NCBI GenBank assembly: GCA_003862195.1
Contig: QOUO01000001.1
Span: 1-64,000 of the forward strand
Direction: 5' to 3'
DNA: 64,000 nucleotides
Source of the DNA: Coriobacteriaceae bacterium
Lineage (GTDB): Bacteria > Actinomycetota > Coriobacteriia > Coriobacteriales > Atopobiaceae
Part shown: in pieces, positions 12,452-21,377 of the stretch
How the letters are laid out: every line of letters begins with the position of its first letter
Position numbering within the stretch: the stretch's first letter is position 1
Translations under genes and position numbers: made by a program
The notes under the pieces: model-generated
The model's input: only the letters and a program-made list of their open reading frames with translations
What the model was told of the DNA's origin: nothing
Databases searched by the model: none

Positions 12452-12925
12452 CTAGTCGAACTTCGGCTTTATCTTGCAGCTCTTGATCTGGTCGAGTGCG
12501 AAAGAGAACTCCTCGCCGTCGCACTCGACGACCACCTTTCCGTCCACGAGGCCCTTGAGCCTGCCCGTGTAGTGCCTGCGGCCCTCGCGGTCGAAGGTGT
12601 TGAGCGACACGTCCTCGCCCGCGAAGCGCTCGAAGTCGTGCGCCTTGCGCAGCGGCCTCGACAGGCCGGGGCTCGAGATCTCGAGCGTGTACGAGCCCGC
12701 GAACGGGTCCCTCTCGTCGATGACCTCGTTCACCCAGCCGCTCTGCGCCGTCACCTCGTCGAGCGTGATGGTCGGGAGCGTCTCGTCGGCGTGGTCGATC
12801 CTCACGCGCACCACCGGCGCCTTGGAGGACCCGACCACCTCGACGTCCACGACGTCGATTCCATGCGCGGGTGCGGCCGCCTCGAGCGCCTCGAGGATTC
12901 CCCTCTCGATATCCGTGGATGCCAA
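12452..12925 (-). CDS. rimP: Ribosome maturation factor RimP
   Basis: YTLEISSPGLSRPLRKAHDFERFAGEDVSLNTF motif; upstream of nusA. Confidence 0.95.
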   Translation of the reverse strand: MASTDIERGILEALEAAAPAHGIDVVDVEVVGSSKAPVVRVRIDHADETLPTITLDEVTAQSGWVNEVIDERDPFAGSYTLEISSPGLSRPLRKAHDFERFAGEDVSLNTFDREGRRHYTGRLKGLVDGKVVVECDGEEFSFALDQIKSCKIKPKFD

Positions 12926-12963
12926 GGCATCTCCCTTCCCGGGCCTAGACCCGACATACAGAA

Positions 12964-12997
12964 AGGAAGCGGGGCGAGAAGATCCACCCCACTTCCT
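12964..12997 (-). promoter_or_regulatory. Hairpin in leuS-rimP intergenic region (terminator or rimP leader structure)
   Basis: AGGAAGcGGGG ... CCCCaCTTCCT inverted repeat; on the minus strand followed by TTTCTG. Confidence 0.5.
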
Positions 12998-13103
12998 CGA
13001 ACAGTCACGATTAAGCTGTGACTAATCTACCACAACCGCGCGGTTTGTGCCATCGCTCGCCTGGCGCCACGAATTAACCACAAGCGGTTGTGCCGCGTGC
13101 GCG

Positions 13104-15668
13104 CTAGATGGCCACGATGTTGACGAGCCTCCCGGGCACCACGATGACCTTCTTGACGTCCTTGCCCTCGAGCTGCTCCGCGACCGCCTCGCGCGCCGCG
13201 GCCTCGAGCTCCTCCTTGGAGGCGTCGGCCGCGACGTCGACGTGGGCGCGGACCTTGCCCTTGATCTGGACGGCGATCTGGATGGTGTCGCTCTTGGCCT
13301 GGTCGGGGTCGAACTCCGGCCACGGCTCGTTGTAGACCGAGCCCTCGAGGCCGAGCGCCTCGTGGAAGAGCTCCTCCGCCCAGTGCGGGCAGATGGGCGC
13401 GAGCATGGCCACGATGTCGTGGGCGACGTGCCACGAGAGCGCGGAGTCGCGCTTCTCGGCCGGAACGTCGTTCACGTACTTGGACGCGGCGTTCGTGAGC
13501 TCCATGACGGCCGAGATCGCGGTGTTGAACTGGCCGCGGTCGAAGTCGTTGGTGCACTTGATGCCCATCTGGTGGAGTGCGCGGTTGAGCTCGGCGGACT
13601 TGGCGTCGAGTGACTTGGGGTCGACCGTGCCCTTGGCGGCGTTGTCGCAGAGCTGCCAGACCACGCGCCACGCGCGCTTGATGAAGCGGTTGGCGCCCGC
13701 GACGGCCTCCTCGTCCCAGTCGAAGTCCTTCTCGGGCGGCGCCACGAAGAGGATGGCCAGGCGCATCGTGTCGGCGCCATAGGGCTCGATGACGCTCGAG
13801 GGCGGCACGACGTTGCCCTTGGACTTGCTCATGGTGTCGCCGTTGGCGTCCTTGACCATGCCCTGGCAGAGCAGGTTGGTGAAGGGCTCGTCCACGTCGA
13901 CCATGCCCATGTCGCGCAGGACCTTGGTCCAGAAGCGCGAGTAGAGCAGGTGCAGGATGGCGTGCTCGATGCCGCCGATGTAGTTGTCGACCGGCATCCA
14001 GCGGTCAACGGCCTCCTTGCTGAAGGGGGCCTCGTCGTTGTGGGGGTCGCAGTAGCGCAGGTAGTACCAGCTGGAGCACGTGAAGGTGTCCATGGTGTCC
14101 GTGATGCGCTTTGCGGGACGGCCGCACTTGGGGCAGGTGGTCTCGTAGAACGGCGCGTACTCGGCGAGGGTGTCGCCGGCGCCGAGGTCGAGGTCCTCAG
14201 GCAGGCGCACGGGCAGCTGGTCCTCGGGCACGGGGACGTCGCCGCAGTGGTCGCAGTGGATCATGGGGATGGGGTTGCCCCAGTAGCGCTGGCGGCTGAT
14301 GAGCCAGTCGCGCAGGCGGTACTGCACGGTCGGACGGCCGCAGTCATGCTCCTTCAGCCACGCCGTGATGGCATCGACGGCCTCGGAGTGCTTGCCGCCC
14401 TTGAGGCCCGTGAACTCGCCGGACTGCACGAGGTAGCCCTCGGCGACCATGGCCTTGTCCCAGTCGACCGAGCGCACGCGGATCTCATGCTCGTCCTTGA
14501 GCTCCTCGTAGAGGGGGTCGTCCTTCTCGCAGATGATCGGGATGATGTCGAGGCCGTACTTCTTGGCGAAGTCGAAGTCGCGCTGGTCGCCGCAGGGGAC
14601 GCCCATGACGGCGCCGGTGCCGTAGTCCATGAGGACGTAGTCCGCGACCCACACGGGCGCGGGGCGGCCGTTGATCGGGTTGATGACGTAGCGGCCCGTG
14701 AACACGCCGTGCTTCTCGCGGTCGGAACCCTGGCGGTCGACGGCGCTGACCTTCTCGGTCGCGGCGCGGAGCTCGCGGTACGCGGGCTCGTACTCGGTGC
14801 CCTTGACGAGCTCCTCCGCGAGGTCGCTCTCGGGCGGGAGCACCATGAAGCTCACGCCGAAGAGCGTGTCGGCGCGCGTGGTGAAGACGGTGACCTTGCG
14901 GTCCGTCGGGGTCTTGCCGTCCACGTCCGCCAGGCGGAAGTCGATCTCGGCGCCCTCGGAGCGGCCGATCCAGTTGCGCTGCTGCGCCTTGACGTTCTCG
15001 GGCCAGCCGGTGAGCTTGTCGAGGTCGTCAAGCAGCTCCTGCGCGTAGTCCGTGATCTTGAGGTACCACTGCGAGAGGTTGCGCTTCTCGGGCACGGAGC
15101 CGCAGCGCCAGCAGCGGCCGTCCACGACCTGCTCGTTGGCGAGGACGGTCTTGCACGTGGGGCACCAGTTGACGGGGCTCGTGGCACGGTAGGCCAGGCC
15201 CCTCTTCCACATCTGGATGAACATCCACTGGCCCCACTTGTAGTACTCGGGGTCGCAGGTGTTGAACATGCGGTCGTAGTCGTAGCTGAAGCCCATGCGC
15301 TTCATGGTCTTGACGGCCTGTGCGATGTTCTGGTACGTCCACTTGGCGGCCTGGGTGTGGTGCTTGATGGCCGCGTTCTCCGCGGGAAGGCCAAACGCGT
15401 CGAAGCCCATGGGGTGCAGCACGTCGTAGCCGCGCATGCGCGCCTGGCGCGCCATGGCGTCGCCGATGGTGTAGTTGCGCGCGTGGCCCATGTGCAGGTC
15501 GCCCGAGGGGTACGGGAACATCTCGAGCACGTACTTCTTGGGCTTGGACGGGTCGGTGTCCGTCTTGTAGAGGTCCGTGTCCTCCCAGATCTTCTGCCAC
15601 TTGGTCTCTATTGCCTGCGCGTCGTACGCGGGAATCCCACGCTCGGCGGCATCAGTGTTGTCAGCCAT
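13104..15668 (-). CDS. leuS: Leucyl-tRNA synthetase
   Basis: FPYPSGDLHMGHARNYTIGDAMAR (HIGH-like) and DTMSKSKGNVV (KMSKS) motifs, large editing domain. Confidence 0.98.
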   Translation of the reverse strand: MADNTDAAERGIPAYDAQAIETKWQKIWEDTDLYKTDTDPSKPKKYVLEMFPYPSGDLHMGHARNYTIGDAMARQARMRGYDVLHPMGFDAFGLPAENAAIKHHTQAAKWTYQNIAQAVKTMKRMGFSYDYDRMFNTCDPEYYKWGQWMFIQMWKRGLAYRATSPVNWCPTCKTVLANEQVVDGRCWRCGSVPEKRNLSQWYLKITDYAQELLDDLDKLTGWPENVKAQQRNWIGRSEGAEIDFRLADVDGKTPTDRKVTVFTTRADTLFGVSFMVLPPESDLAEELVKGTEYEPAYRELRAATEKVSAVDRQGSDREKHGVFTGRYVINPINGRPAPVWVADYVLMDYGTGAVMGVPCGDQRDFDFAKKYGLDIIPIICEKDDPLYEELKDEHEIRVRSVDWDKAMVAEGYLVQSGEFTGLKGGKHSEAVDAITAWLKEHDCGRPTVQYRLRDWLISRQRYWGNPIPMIHCDHCGDVPVPEDQLPVRLPEDLDLGAGDTLAEYAPFYETTCPKCGRPAKRITDTMDTFTCSSWYYLRYCDPHNDEAPFSKEAVDRWMPVDNYIGGIEHAILHLLYSRFWTKVLRDMGMVDVDEPFTNLLCQGMVKDANGDTMSKSKGNVVPPSSVIEPYGADTMRLAILFVAPPEKDFDWDEEAVAGANRFIKRAWRVVWQLCDNAAKGTVDPKSLDAKSAELNRALHQMGIKCTNDFDRGQFNTAISAVMELTNAASKYVNDVPAEKRDSALSWHVAHDIVAMLAPICPHWAEELFHEALGLEGSVYNEPWPEFDPDQAKSDTIQIAVQIKGKVRAHVDVAADASKEELEAAAREAVAEQLEGKDVKKVIVVPGRLVNIVAI

Positions 15669-15736
15669 TTGGTTCCTCTCCTAGCCGTATGCCTCAAACG
15701 GCGATTTAGCACGCCCTAGTATAGCGAAACGTCCCG

Positions 15737-15806
15737 ATGCGCACGCCGGCACGTTACGCGACGGAAAGGTGCCGGGCGTGCGCCGGGCGAGAAGTGCGTC
15801 CTTCTC
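15737..15806 (-). terminator. Tandem hairpins between cysE and leuS without an obvious U-tract
   Basis: GCGCACGCCGGCAC...GTGCCGGGCGTGCGC stem plus GAGAAGtgcgtcCTTCTC stem. Confidence 0.5.
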
Positions 15807-15812
15807 CCCCGC

Positions 15813-16733
15813 CTATATCACGTAGCACCAGACGGGCTCGGGCTCGCCGGGGCGACGCACGATCGTCTCCTGGTTGAGGCGGACGCGCGCGTTCTCGGGC
15901 ACGGACTCGCACACGAAGGCTGAGCCGCTGATGACCGCGCCGTTGCCGATGACCGTCTCGCCGCCGAGGATGGACGCGTTGGAGTACACCGTCACGTAGT
16001 CGCCCAGCGTCGGGTGGCGCTTCTTGCCCGATAGCAGCTGGCCCTTGCGGGTCGACAGCGCGCCGAGCGTGACGCCCTGGTAGATCTTGACGTGGTCGCC
16101 GATCTCGGTCGTCTCGCCGATGACGACGCCCGTGCCGTGGTCGATGAAGAAGTACTTGCCGATGTGCGCGCCCGGGTTGATGTCGATCCCGGTCTTGCTG
16201 TGGGCGTGCTCGGTCATGAGGCGCGGGATGAGCGGCACCTTGAGCCCGTAGAGCACGTGCGCGATGCGGTACACGTAGATCGCGAAGAAGCCTGGGTACG
16301 CGACGAGCACCTCCTCGAGGCTGCCCGCGGCGGGGTCGCCGTCGTAGAGCGCCTGGATGTCCGTCATGAGGAGCTCGAGCACGTGCGGCAGGCTGTCCAG
16401 GAACGTCTCCGCCACGTTCGCGGCACGCTTTCCGGCCTCGTCGCGCGAGAGGTCTCCATCCTCGAAGAGCAGCGCCTCGAGCACCTGGCCCTGCAGCACG
16501 CGCTCCACGTGCAGCAGGCGCTCGCGCGTGAGGTAGTCGTTGCTCTCGCCCGCGGCGCTCTCGTTGTCGAAGTAGCCCGGGAACAGGAGCTGTCGCACGT
16601 CGTTTATCAGCTCCACGCAGGCGCTCCTGCTCGGGAAGTGTCTGCGCGTCCCGCCAAAGAAGTCCTTCTCCGCGGCGTACTCTACGTTCATGGCGGCCAG
16701 CCTCTCTGCCACACCGCAACTCTTCATGCTCAT
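15813..16733 (-). CDS. cysE: Serine O-acetyltransferase
   Basis: IDINPGAHIGKYFFIDHGTGVVIGETTEIGDHVKIYQGVTLGALS left-handed beta-helix motifs. Start codon inferred downstream of the guaB terminator. Confidence 0.92.
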   Translation of the reverse strand: MSMKSCGVAERLAAMNVEYAAEKDFFGGTRRHFPSRSACVELINDVRQLLFPGYFDNESAAGESNDYLTRERLLHVERVLQGQVLEALLFEDGDLSRDEAGKRAANVAETFLDSLPHVLELLMTDIQALYDGDPAAGSLEEVLVAYPGFFAIYVYRIAHVLYGLKVPLIPRLMTEHAHSKTGIDINPGAHIGKYFFIDHGTGVVIGETTEIGDHVKIYQGVTLGALSTRKGQLLSGKKRHPTLGDYVTVYSNASILGGETVIGNGAVISGSAFVCESVPENARVRLNQETIVRRPGEPEPVWCYVI

Positions 16734-16767
16734 CACCCCAAAGCCCTTCCCGCACGGGCGTCGACAT

Positions 16768-16805
16768 ACAAAAACCCACCGCCACACTAGGTGATGGCGG
16801 TGGGT
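16768..16805 (-). terminator. Rho-independent terminator of guaB
   Basis: Minus strand ACCCACCGCCA-loop-TGGCGGTGGGT followed by TTTTT. Confidence 0.88.
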
Positions 16806-16850
16806 CAATGCTACATCAAGCTCGCTGGCGCGGCTAGGTGCCGCCTTGCA

Positions 16851-18365
16851 CTACGACCTGAAGTTGGTGCTCGTGTCGGAGTCCTTGAGGATGACGTCGT
16901 GCGCGCCGCCCTCGACGAGCGACGTGGACGAGACGAGCGTGATCCTCGCCTTGTCGCGCAGCTCGGCGAGCGTGAGCGCGCCGCAGTTGCACATCGTCGA
17001 GCGGACCTTGGTGAGCGACTGGTCGACGTTGTCCTTCAGCGGGCCGGCGTACGGGACGTAGGAGTCGACGCCCTCGACGAACGAGAGCTTCTTGGAGCCG
17101 CCGAGGTCGTAGCGGGCCCAGTTGCGGGCACGTGCGGAGCCCTCGCCCCAGTACTCCTTCACGTAGTTGCCGTTGACGTTGAGGCGACGCGTGGGGGACT
17201 CGTCGAAGCGCGCGAAGTAGCGGCCGAGCATCAGGAAGTCGGCGCCCATCGCGAGCGCGAGCGTCATGTGGTAGTCGTACACGATGCCGCCGTCGGAGCA
17301 CACGGGCACGTAGACGCCCGTCTCCTCGTAGTACTCGTCACGGGCGCGGCAGACGTCGATCAGCGCGGATGCCTGGCCGCGGCCGATGCCCTTCTGCTCG
17401 CGCGTGATGCAGATGGAGCCGCCGCCGATGCCGACCTTGACGAAGTCCGCGCCGGCCTCGGCGAGGTAGCGGAAGCCGTCGGCGTCGACGACGTTGCCCG
17501 CGCCGACCTTGACCGCGTCGCCGTAGTGCTCGCGGATCCAGTCGAGCGTGAGCTTCTGCCACTCGGAGTAGCCCTCGGAGGAGTCGATGCACAGCACGTC
17601 AGCGCCGGCCTCGACCAGCAGGGGCACGCGCTCCGCGTAGTCGCGCGTGTTGATGCCGGCGCCGACCACGTAGCGCTTGTGCTCGTCGAGCAGCTCGTCC
17701 GGACGGGACTTGTGGGAGTCGTAGTCCTTGCGGAAGACGAGCGAGGACAGGTTGCCGTCCTTGTCGACCACGGGCAGGGTGTTGATCTTGTGGTCCCAGA
17801 TGATGTCGTTGCAGACCTTGAGCGAGGTGCTCGTGTCAGTGGTGACGCACTCGGAAGCCGGCGTCATGAACTCGGAGACCTTCTTGCCGCGGTCGTCGCG
17901 CGAGACGCGGTAGTCGCGGCTGGTCACGATGCCGCAGAACTTGCCGTGCGGGGTGCCGTCCTCGGTGACGGGCATGGTGGTGTGGCCCGTGCGGTCGCGG
18001 ATGTCGAGCACATCCTGTAGGGTCATGTCGGGCGTCAGGGTCGAGTCGGACACGACGAAGCCGGCCTTGTAGGTCTTGACCTCGCGCACCATCGCGGCCT
18101 CGTCCTCGGGGGTCTGCGACTGGTAGATGAAGGAGATGCCACCCTGCTGGGCAAGCGCGATGGCCAGGCGCGGGCCGGAGACGGCCTGCATGACTGCCGA
18201 TACCATGGGGATGTGCATCTTGATGGCCGGCTCTTCTCCGCGCTTGAACTTGACGAGCGGGGTCTCGAGCGAGACGTTTGCCGGAATGTTCTCGTGGGAG
18301 GAATAACCCGGGACGAGAAGGTACTCTGAGAAGGTGTGGGACTCCCCCTCGAAGAACGTTGCCAT
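16851..18365 (-). CDS. guaB: IMP dehydrogenase (divergent form with tandem CBS domains)
   Basis: [34 protein letters not shown] catalytic Cys loop, [29 protein letters not shown]. Confidence 0.92.
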   Translation of the reverse strand: MATFFEGESHTFSEYLLVPGYSSHENIPANVSLETPLVKFKRGEEPAIKMHIPMVSAVMQAVSGPRLAIALAQQGGISFIYQSQTPEDEAAMVREVKTYKAGFVVSDSTLTPDMTLQDVLDIRDRTGHTTMPVTEDGTPHGKFCGIVTSRDYRVSRDDRGKKVSEFMTPASECVTTDTSTSLKVCNDIIWDHKINTLPVVDKDGNLSSLVFRKDYDSHKSRPDELLDEHKRYVVGAGINTRDYAERVPLLVEAGADVLCIDSSEGYSEWQKLTLDWIREHYGDAVKVGAGNVVDADGFRYLAEAGADFVKVGIGGGSICITREQKGIGRGQASALIDVCRARDEYYEETGVYVPVCSDGGIVYDYHMTLALAMGADFLMLGRYFARFDESPTRRLNVNGNYVKEYWGEGSARARNWARYDLGGSKKLSFVEGVDSYVPYAGPLKDNVDQSLTKVRSTMCNCGALTLAELRDKARITLVSSTSLVEGGAHDVILKDSDTSTNFRS

Positions 18366-18462
18366 ACACAATCTCCTTTGCATCAGATGCCACTGACGGA
18401 ACGAAACCCAAATGCTTACCGATGGATTTTGACAGATTGTAACACCTTGCGGCACGAGCGGC

Positions 18463-19764
18463 CTAACTGGCGCCCTCACTCACCACCTCATCAAAGTCCA
18501 CGGCGATGTCATGCTTGACGGGGATCCAGTCGACCTTCTTGAAGAGCGCGATCACGTTGATGGGGATGTAGGTGAGCTCGAAGATCGGGAACGTGAAGAG
18601 GTTGCCGATCACGCGCCAGCGGCTCTTGGAGTGGATGTGCTTCCACTCCGTGATCGTGGTGATGAGCCCCATGATGAAGAACATGAAGTAGGAGGAGACG
18701 AGCGTCGTCACGATGGAGCGCACGCACGAGCCCAGCTCTCCCTGCGTGGCGATGTAGCCCCTGCTCGCGGTGCCGATGATGAGGTACGCGATGTTGACGA
18801 AGACAGAGAGCACAGTGCAGATCATGGCGGGAGACATGCACATGAGCATGTCGAACGACGCGAACGAGCGCCCCTTGAAGATGCCGCGCAGGAGATCCCG
18901 CCAATAGGAGAAGAGCACCTCGTACGCGCCGCGCGACCACCTCATGCGCTGCGTCCACGAAGTCTTGAAGTCCGTGGGCTGCTCGTCGAAGAACTCCGCC
19001 GGCGCGTAGCCGATGCGGATGTCGTGCGCGCTGCAGAACGCGGAGAACTGCAGGTCCTCCGTGAGCGTGTGGAAGAGCCAGCCGTTCATGCCCTTGATGA
19101 TGGACTCCGAGACGAGCCAGCCGGAGCCCGAGATGGCGCAACTTGTGCCGAGGAGCATGCGTGCGTTGTTGAGGTAGCGAGACTCGCGAAGGAACCAGAG
19201 CGAGTAGCCCGCGCTGATCCAGTTGGAGTCGAAGTTCTTGGAGTTGCGGTAGCTCGTGCACACGAGGAAGCCCTGGTCGAACGTCTTGTTCATGATGCTG
19301 ACGTAGTCGGGCGGGATCACGTTGTCCGCGTCCATGATGAAGAAGCCCTCGTACCTGCCGGGGCACTCGCGCATGAGCCGCTCGAAGGCGAAGTCGAGCA
19401 CCCAGCTCTTGCCGCGACGGGCGAGGTCGTTCCTCTCCCACACGATGGCGCCCGCCCTGCGTGCGACCTCGGCCGTGTCGTCCGTGCACGCGTCCGCCAC
19501 GACGTAGCAATCGATCAGGCCGTCGTAGCGCTGCTCCTTGATCGACTCCACGAGGTTGGCGATGACCGCCTCCTCGTTGTGGGCGGCGATCACGAAGGCG
19601 TAGGAGTGGTTCCTCTTGGCGTCAGGCAGCTTGACCTCGCCGCGGAACAGTGCCCAGATCGCGTAGATGACCTGGTAGAAGTAGGCAACGGTGAAGAAGA
19701 TGCCCACGATGCTGTTGAAGACCTCGATGGGCGACGTGCCGAGTCTTGCCAGCTCCAAGCGCAC
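18463..19764 (-). CDS. Membrane glycosyltransferase family 2
   Basis: [63 protein letters not shown] motif; hydrophobic C-terminal segments. Confidence 0.85.
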   Translation of the reverse strand: MRLELARLGTSPIEVFNSIVGIFFTVAYFYQVIYAIWALFRGEVKLPDAKRNHSYAFVIAAHNEEAVIANLVESIKEQRYDGLIDCYVVADACTDDTAEVARRAGAIVWERNDLARRGKSWVLDFAFERLMRECPGRYEGFFIMDADNVIPPDYVSIMNKTFDQGFLVCTSYRNSKNFDSNWISAGYSLWFLRESRYLNNARMLLGTSCAISGSGWLVSESIIKGMNGWLFHTLTEDLQFSAFCSAHDIRIGYAPAEFFDEQPTDFKTSWTQRMRWSRGAYEVLFSYWRDLLRGIFKGRSFASFDMLMCMSPAMICTVLSVFVNIAYLIIGTASRGYIATQGELGSCVRSIVTTLVSSYFMFFIMGLITTITEWKHIHSKSRWRVIGNLFTFPIFELTYIPINVIALFKKVDWIPVKHDIAVDFDEVVSEGAS

Positions 19765-19788
19765 ACCCCTTCCGGAAAGATCGGGACC

Positions 19789-20814
19789 TCAGTCACGTCC
19801 CGGGTCCAGCAGTTGGGGGCAGATCTTCTCGCCCGCCGCCGTGCGACCCATGGAACGCTCAGAGAGCGATTCTAATACATGCGCTAGGTCGGGAGGGAGC
19901 GTGTCCGCAAGCTCGATGGTCTCTCCAGTTATGGGATGGTCGAACCTGATGTGCCACGAGTGCAGGAACTGGCGGCGCAGACCCATGTTGGTGCGGTCGT
20001 CGCCGCGGCCGTAGAGCTGGTCGCCCACGCAGGGGTGGCCGACGTGGCGCATGTGGACGCGGATCTGGTGCGTGCGGCCCGTGTAGAGGTGGCACTCGAG
20101 CAGGGAGTAGCCGTCGTCCACGCGGCCGGCCTCGAAGCGCTCGAGCGTCGTGAACGTGGTGATGGCCTCGCGCGCCGACGGGTCGTCCGAGACCGCCATG
20201 CGCAGGCGGTCCCTGCGCGAGCGCGCGATGCCCGTGGTGATGGTGCCCGAGTCGGGTGCGACGTAGCCGTGGACCAGCGTGACGTAGCGGCGGTCGAGCA
20301 CGCGCAGGCGGATGAGGTCCTGCAGGGACTTCTGGACGCCGTCGTCCTTTGCGCACACCATGAGGCCCGAGGTGTCCATGTCGAGCCGGTGCACGATGCC
20401 GGGGCGGTCGTCGCCCTGGAGCATGCCGAGGTGCCCGTAGCCGCAGTGCGCCACGAGCGCGTTGGCGAGGGTGTCGTCCACGTGGCCGGGGCTGGGGTGG
20501 CAGACGAGCCCCGCCTGCTTGGAGAGCACGATGAGGTACTGGTCCTCGAAGCGGATGTCGAGCGGGATGTTTGGGTTGGGGGCGAGCTGGCCGTCCTCCG
20601 GCTCGGGCTCGGGAAGCCTGACCTGCACGCGGTCGCCCAGGCAGACGGACTCGCTCTTGGACGTGGCGGGCGTCGTGTTGATGGTGACGGCGCCATCGGC
20701 CACGAGCCTCGCGCAGGCGCTGCGCGAGGGGCAGCCATCGACCGACGCGAGAAACGCATCGAGCCGCATGCCGTCGGACTCGGGCCCGACCAGCGCGTTC
20801 AGGATCCTTGCCAC
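19789..20814 (-). CDS. RluD-family 23S rRNA pseudouridine synthase
   Basis: S4-like N-terminus; GIVHRLDMDTSGLMVCAKDD; YTGRTHQIRVHMRHVGHPCVGDQLYG. Start codon uncertain. Confidence 0.93.
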   Translation of the reverse strand: MARILNALVGPESDGMRLDAFLASVDGCPSRSACARLVADGAVTINTTPATSKSESVCLGDRVQVRLPEPEPEDGQLAPNPNIPLDIRFEDQYLIVLSKQAGLVCHPSPGHVDDTLANALVAHCGYGHLGMLQGDDRPGIVHRLDMDTSGLMVCAKDDGVQKSLQDLIRLRVLDRRYVTLVHGYVAPDSGTITTGIARSRRDRLRMAVSDDPSAREAITTFTTLERFEAGRVDDGYSLLECHLYTGRTHQIRVHMRHVGHPCVGDQLYGRGDDRTNMGLRRQFLHSWHIRFDHPITGETIELADTLPPDLAHVLESLSERSMGRTAAGEKICPQLLDPGRD

Positions 20815-20869
20815 GAACAACCCCCAATGCAAGGGCGGGCCCCGAGGACCCGCCCAGAATCAGCCTTGC

Positions 20870-21370
20870 CTACCCGCGCGCCTTCTGGCGTCGCGAGTCC
20901 CATATGTTATAGCCCACGAGCGACGCGACCACGCCCACCGTCACGAAGATGTCCGCCACGTTGAAGACCGGGAAGTCGATGAACGTCGTGGCGAGGAAGT
21001 CGGTCACGTAGCCGGCGGCGAGCCGGTCGATCATGTTGCCGACGCCGCCGCCCGCCACGCAGGCGATGGAGACGACGAGCGGCATGGGCAGGTCCTGCTT
21101 CCAGACGAGCAGGAAAGCGCCCACGACGACGAGCGCCGCGATGGCCACGAAGACCACGCCGGCCCCGCGCCCGATGCTGAACGCGGCACCATCGTTTCGC
21201 ACGTAGAGAAGGTCGAGCACGCCCGGGATGAACTCCCGCCGCTCGCCCACGCTCAGCACGGACCGCACGGCGAGCTTGGTGGTCTGGTCGAGGACCAGCA
21301 CCAGGCACGCGACCACCGAGAACCAGATGGCGCGGTACCCGCGTGCCGTCAGCCTGCTCGTCTCTCCCAC
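20870..21370 (-). CDS. lspA: Lipoprotein signal peptidase II
   Basis: LVLDQTTKLAVR, RNDGAAFSI, GGGVGNMIDRLAAGYVTDFL, VFNVADIFVTVG motifs. Confidence 0.95.
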   Translation of the reverse strand: MGETSRLTARGYRAIWFSVVACLVLVLDQTTKLAVRSVLSVGERREFIPGVLDLLYVRNDGAAFSIGRGAGVVFVAIAALVVVGAFLLVWKQDLPMPLVVSIACVAGGGVGNMIDRLAAGYVTDFLATTFIDFPVFNVADIFVTVGVVASLVGYNIWDSRRQKARG

Positions 21371-21377
21371 GGTCTAC

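Noticed and set aside
15669-15736. Possible T-box upstream of leuS
   Set aside because: No AGTAGG, GGGTGG or specifier-type Stem I features.
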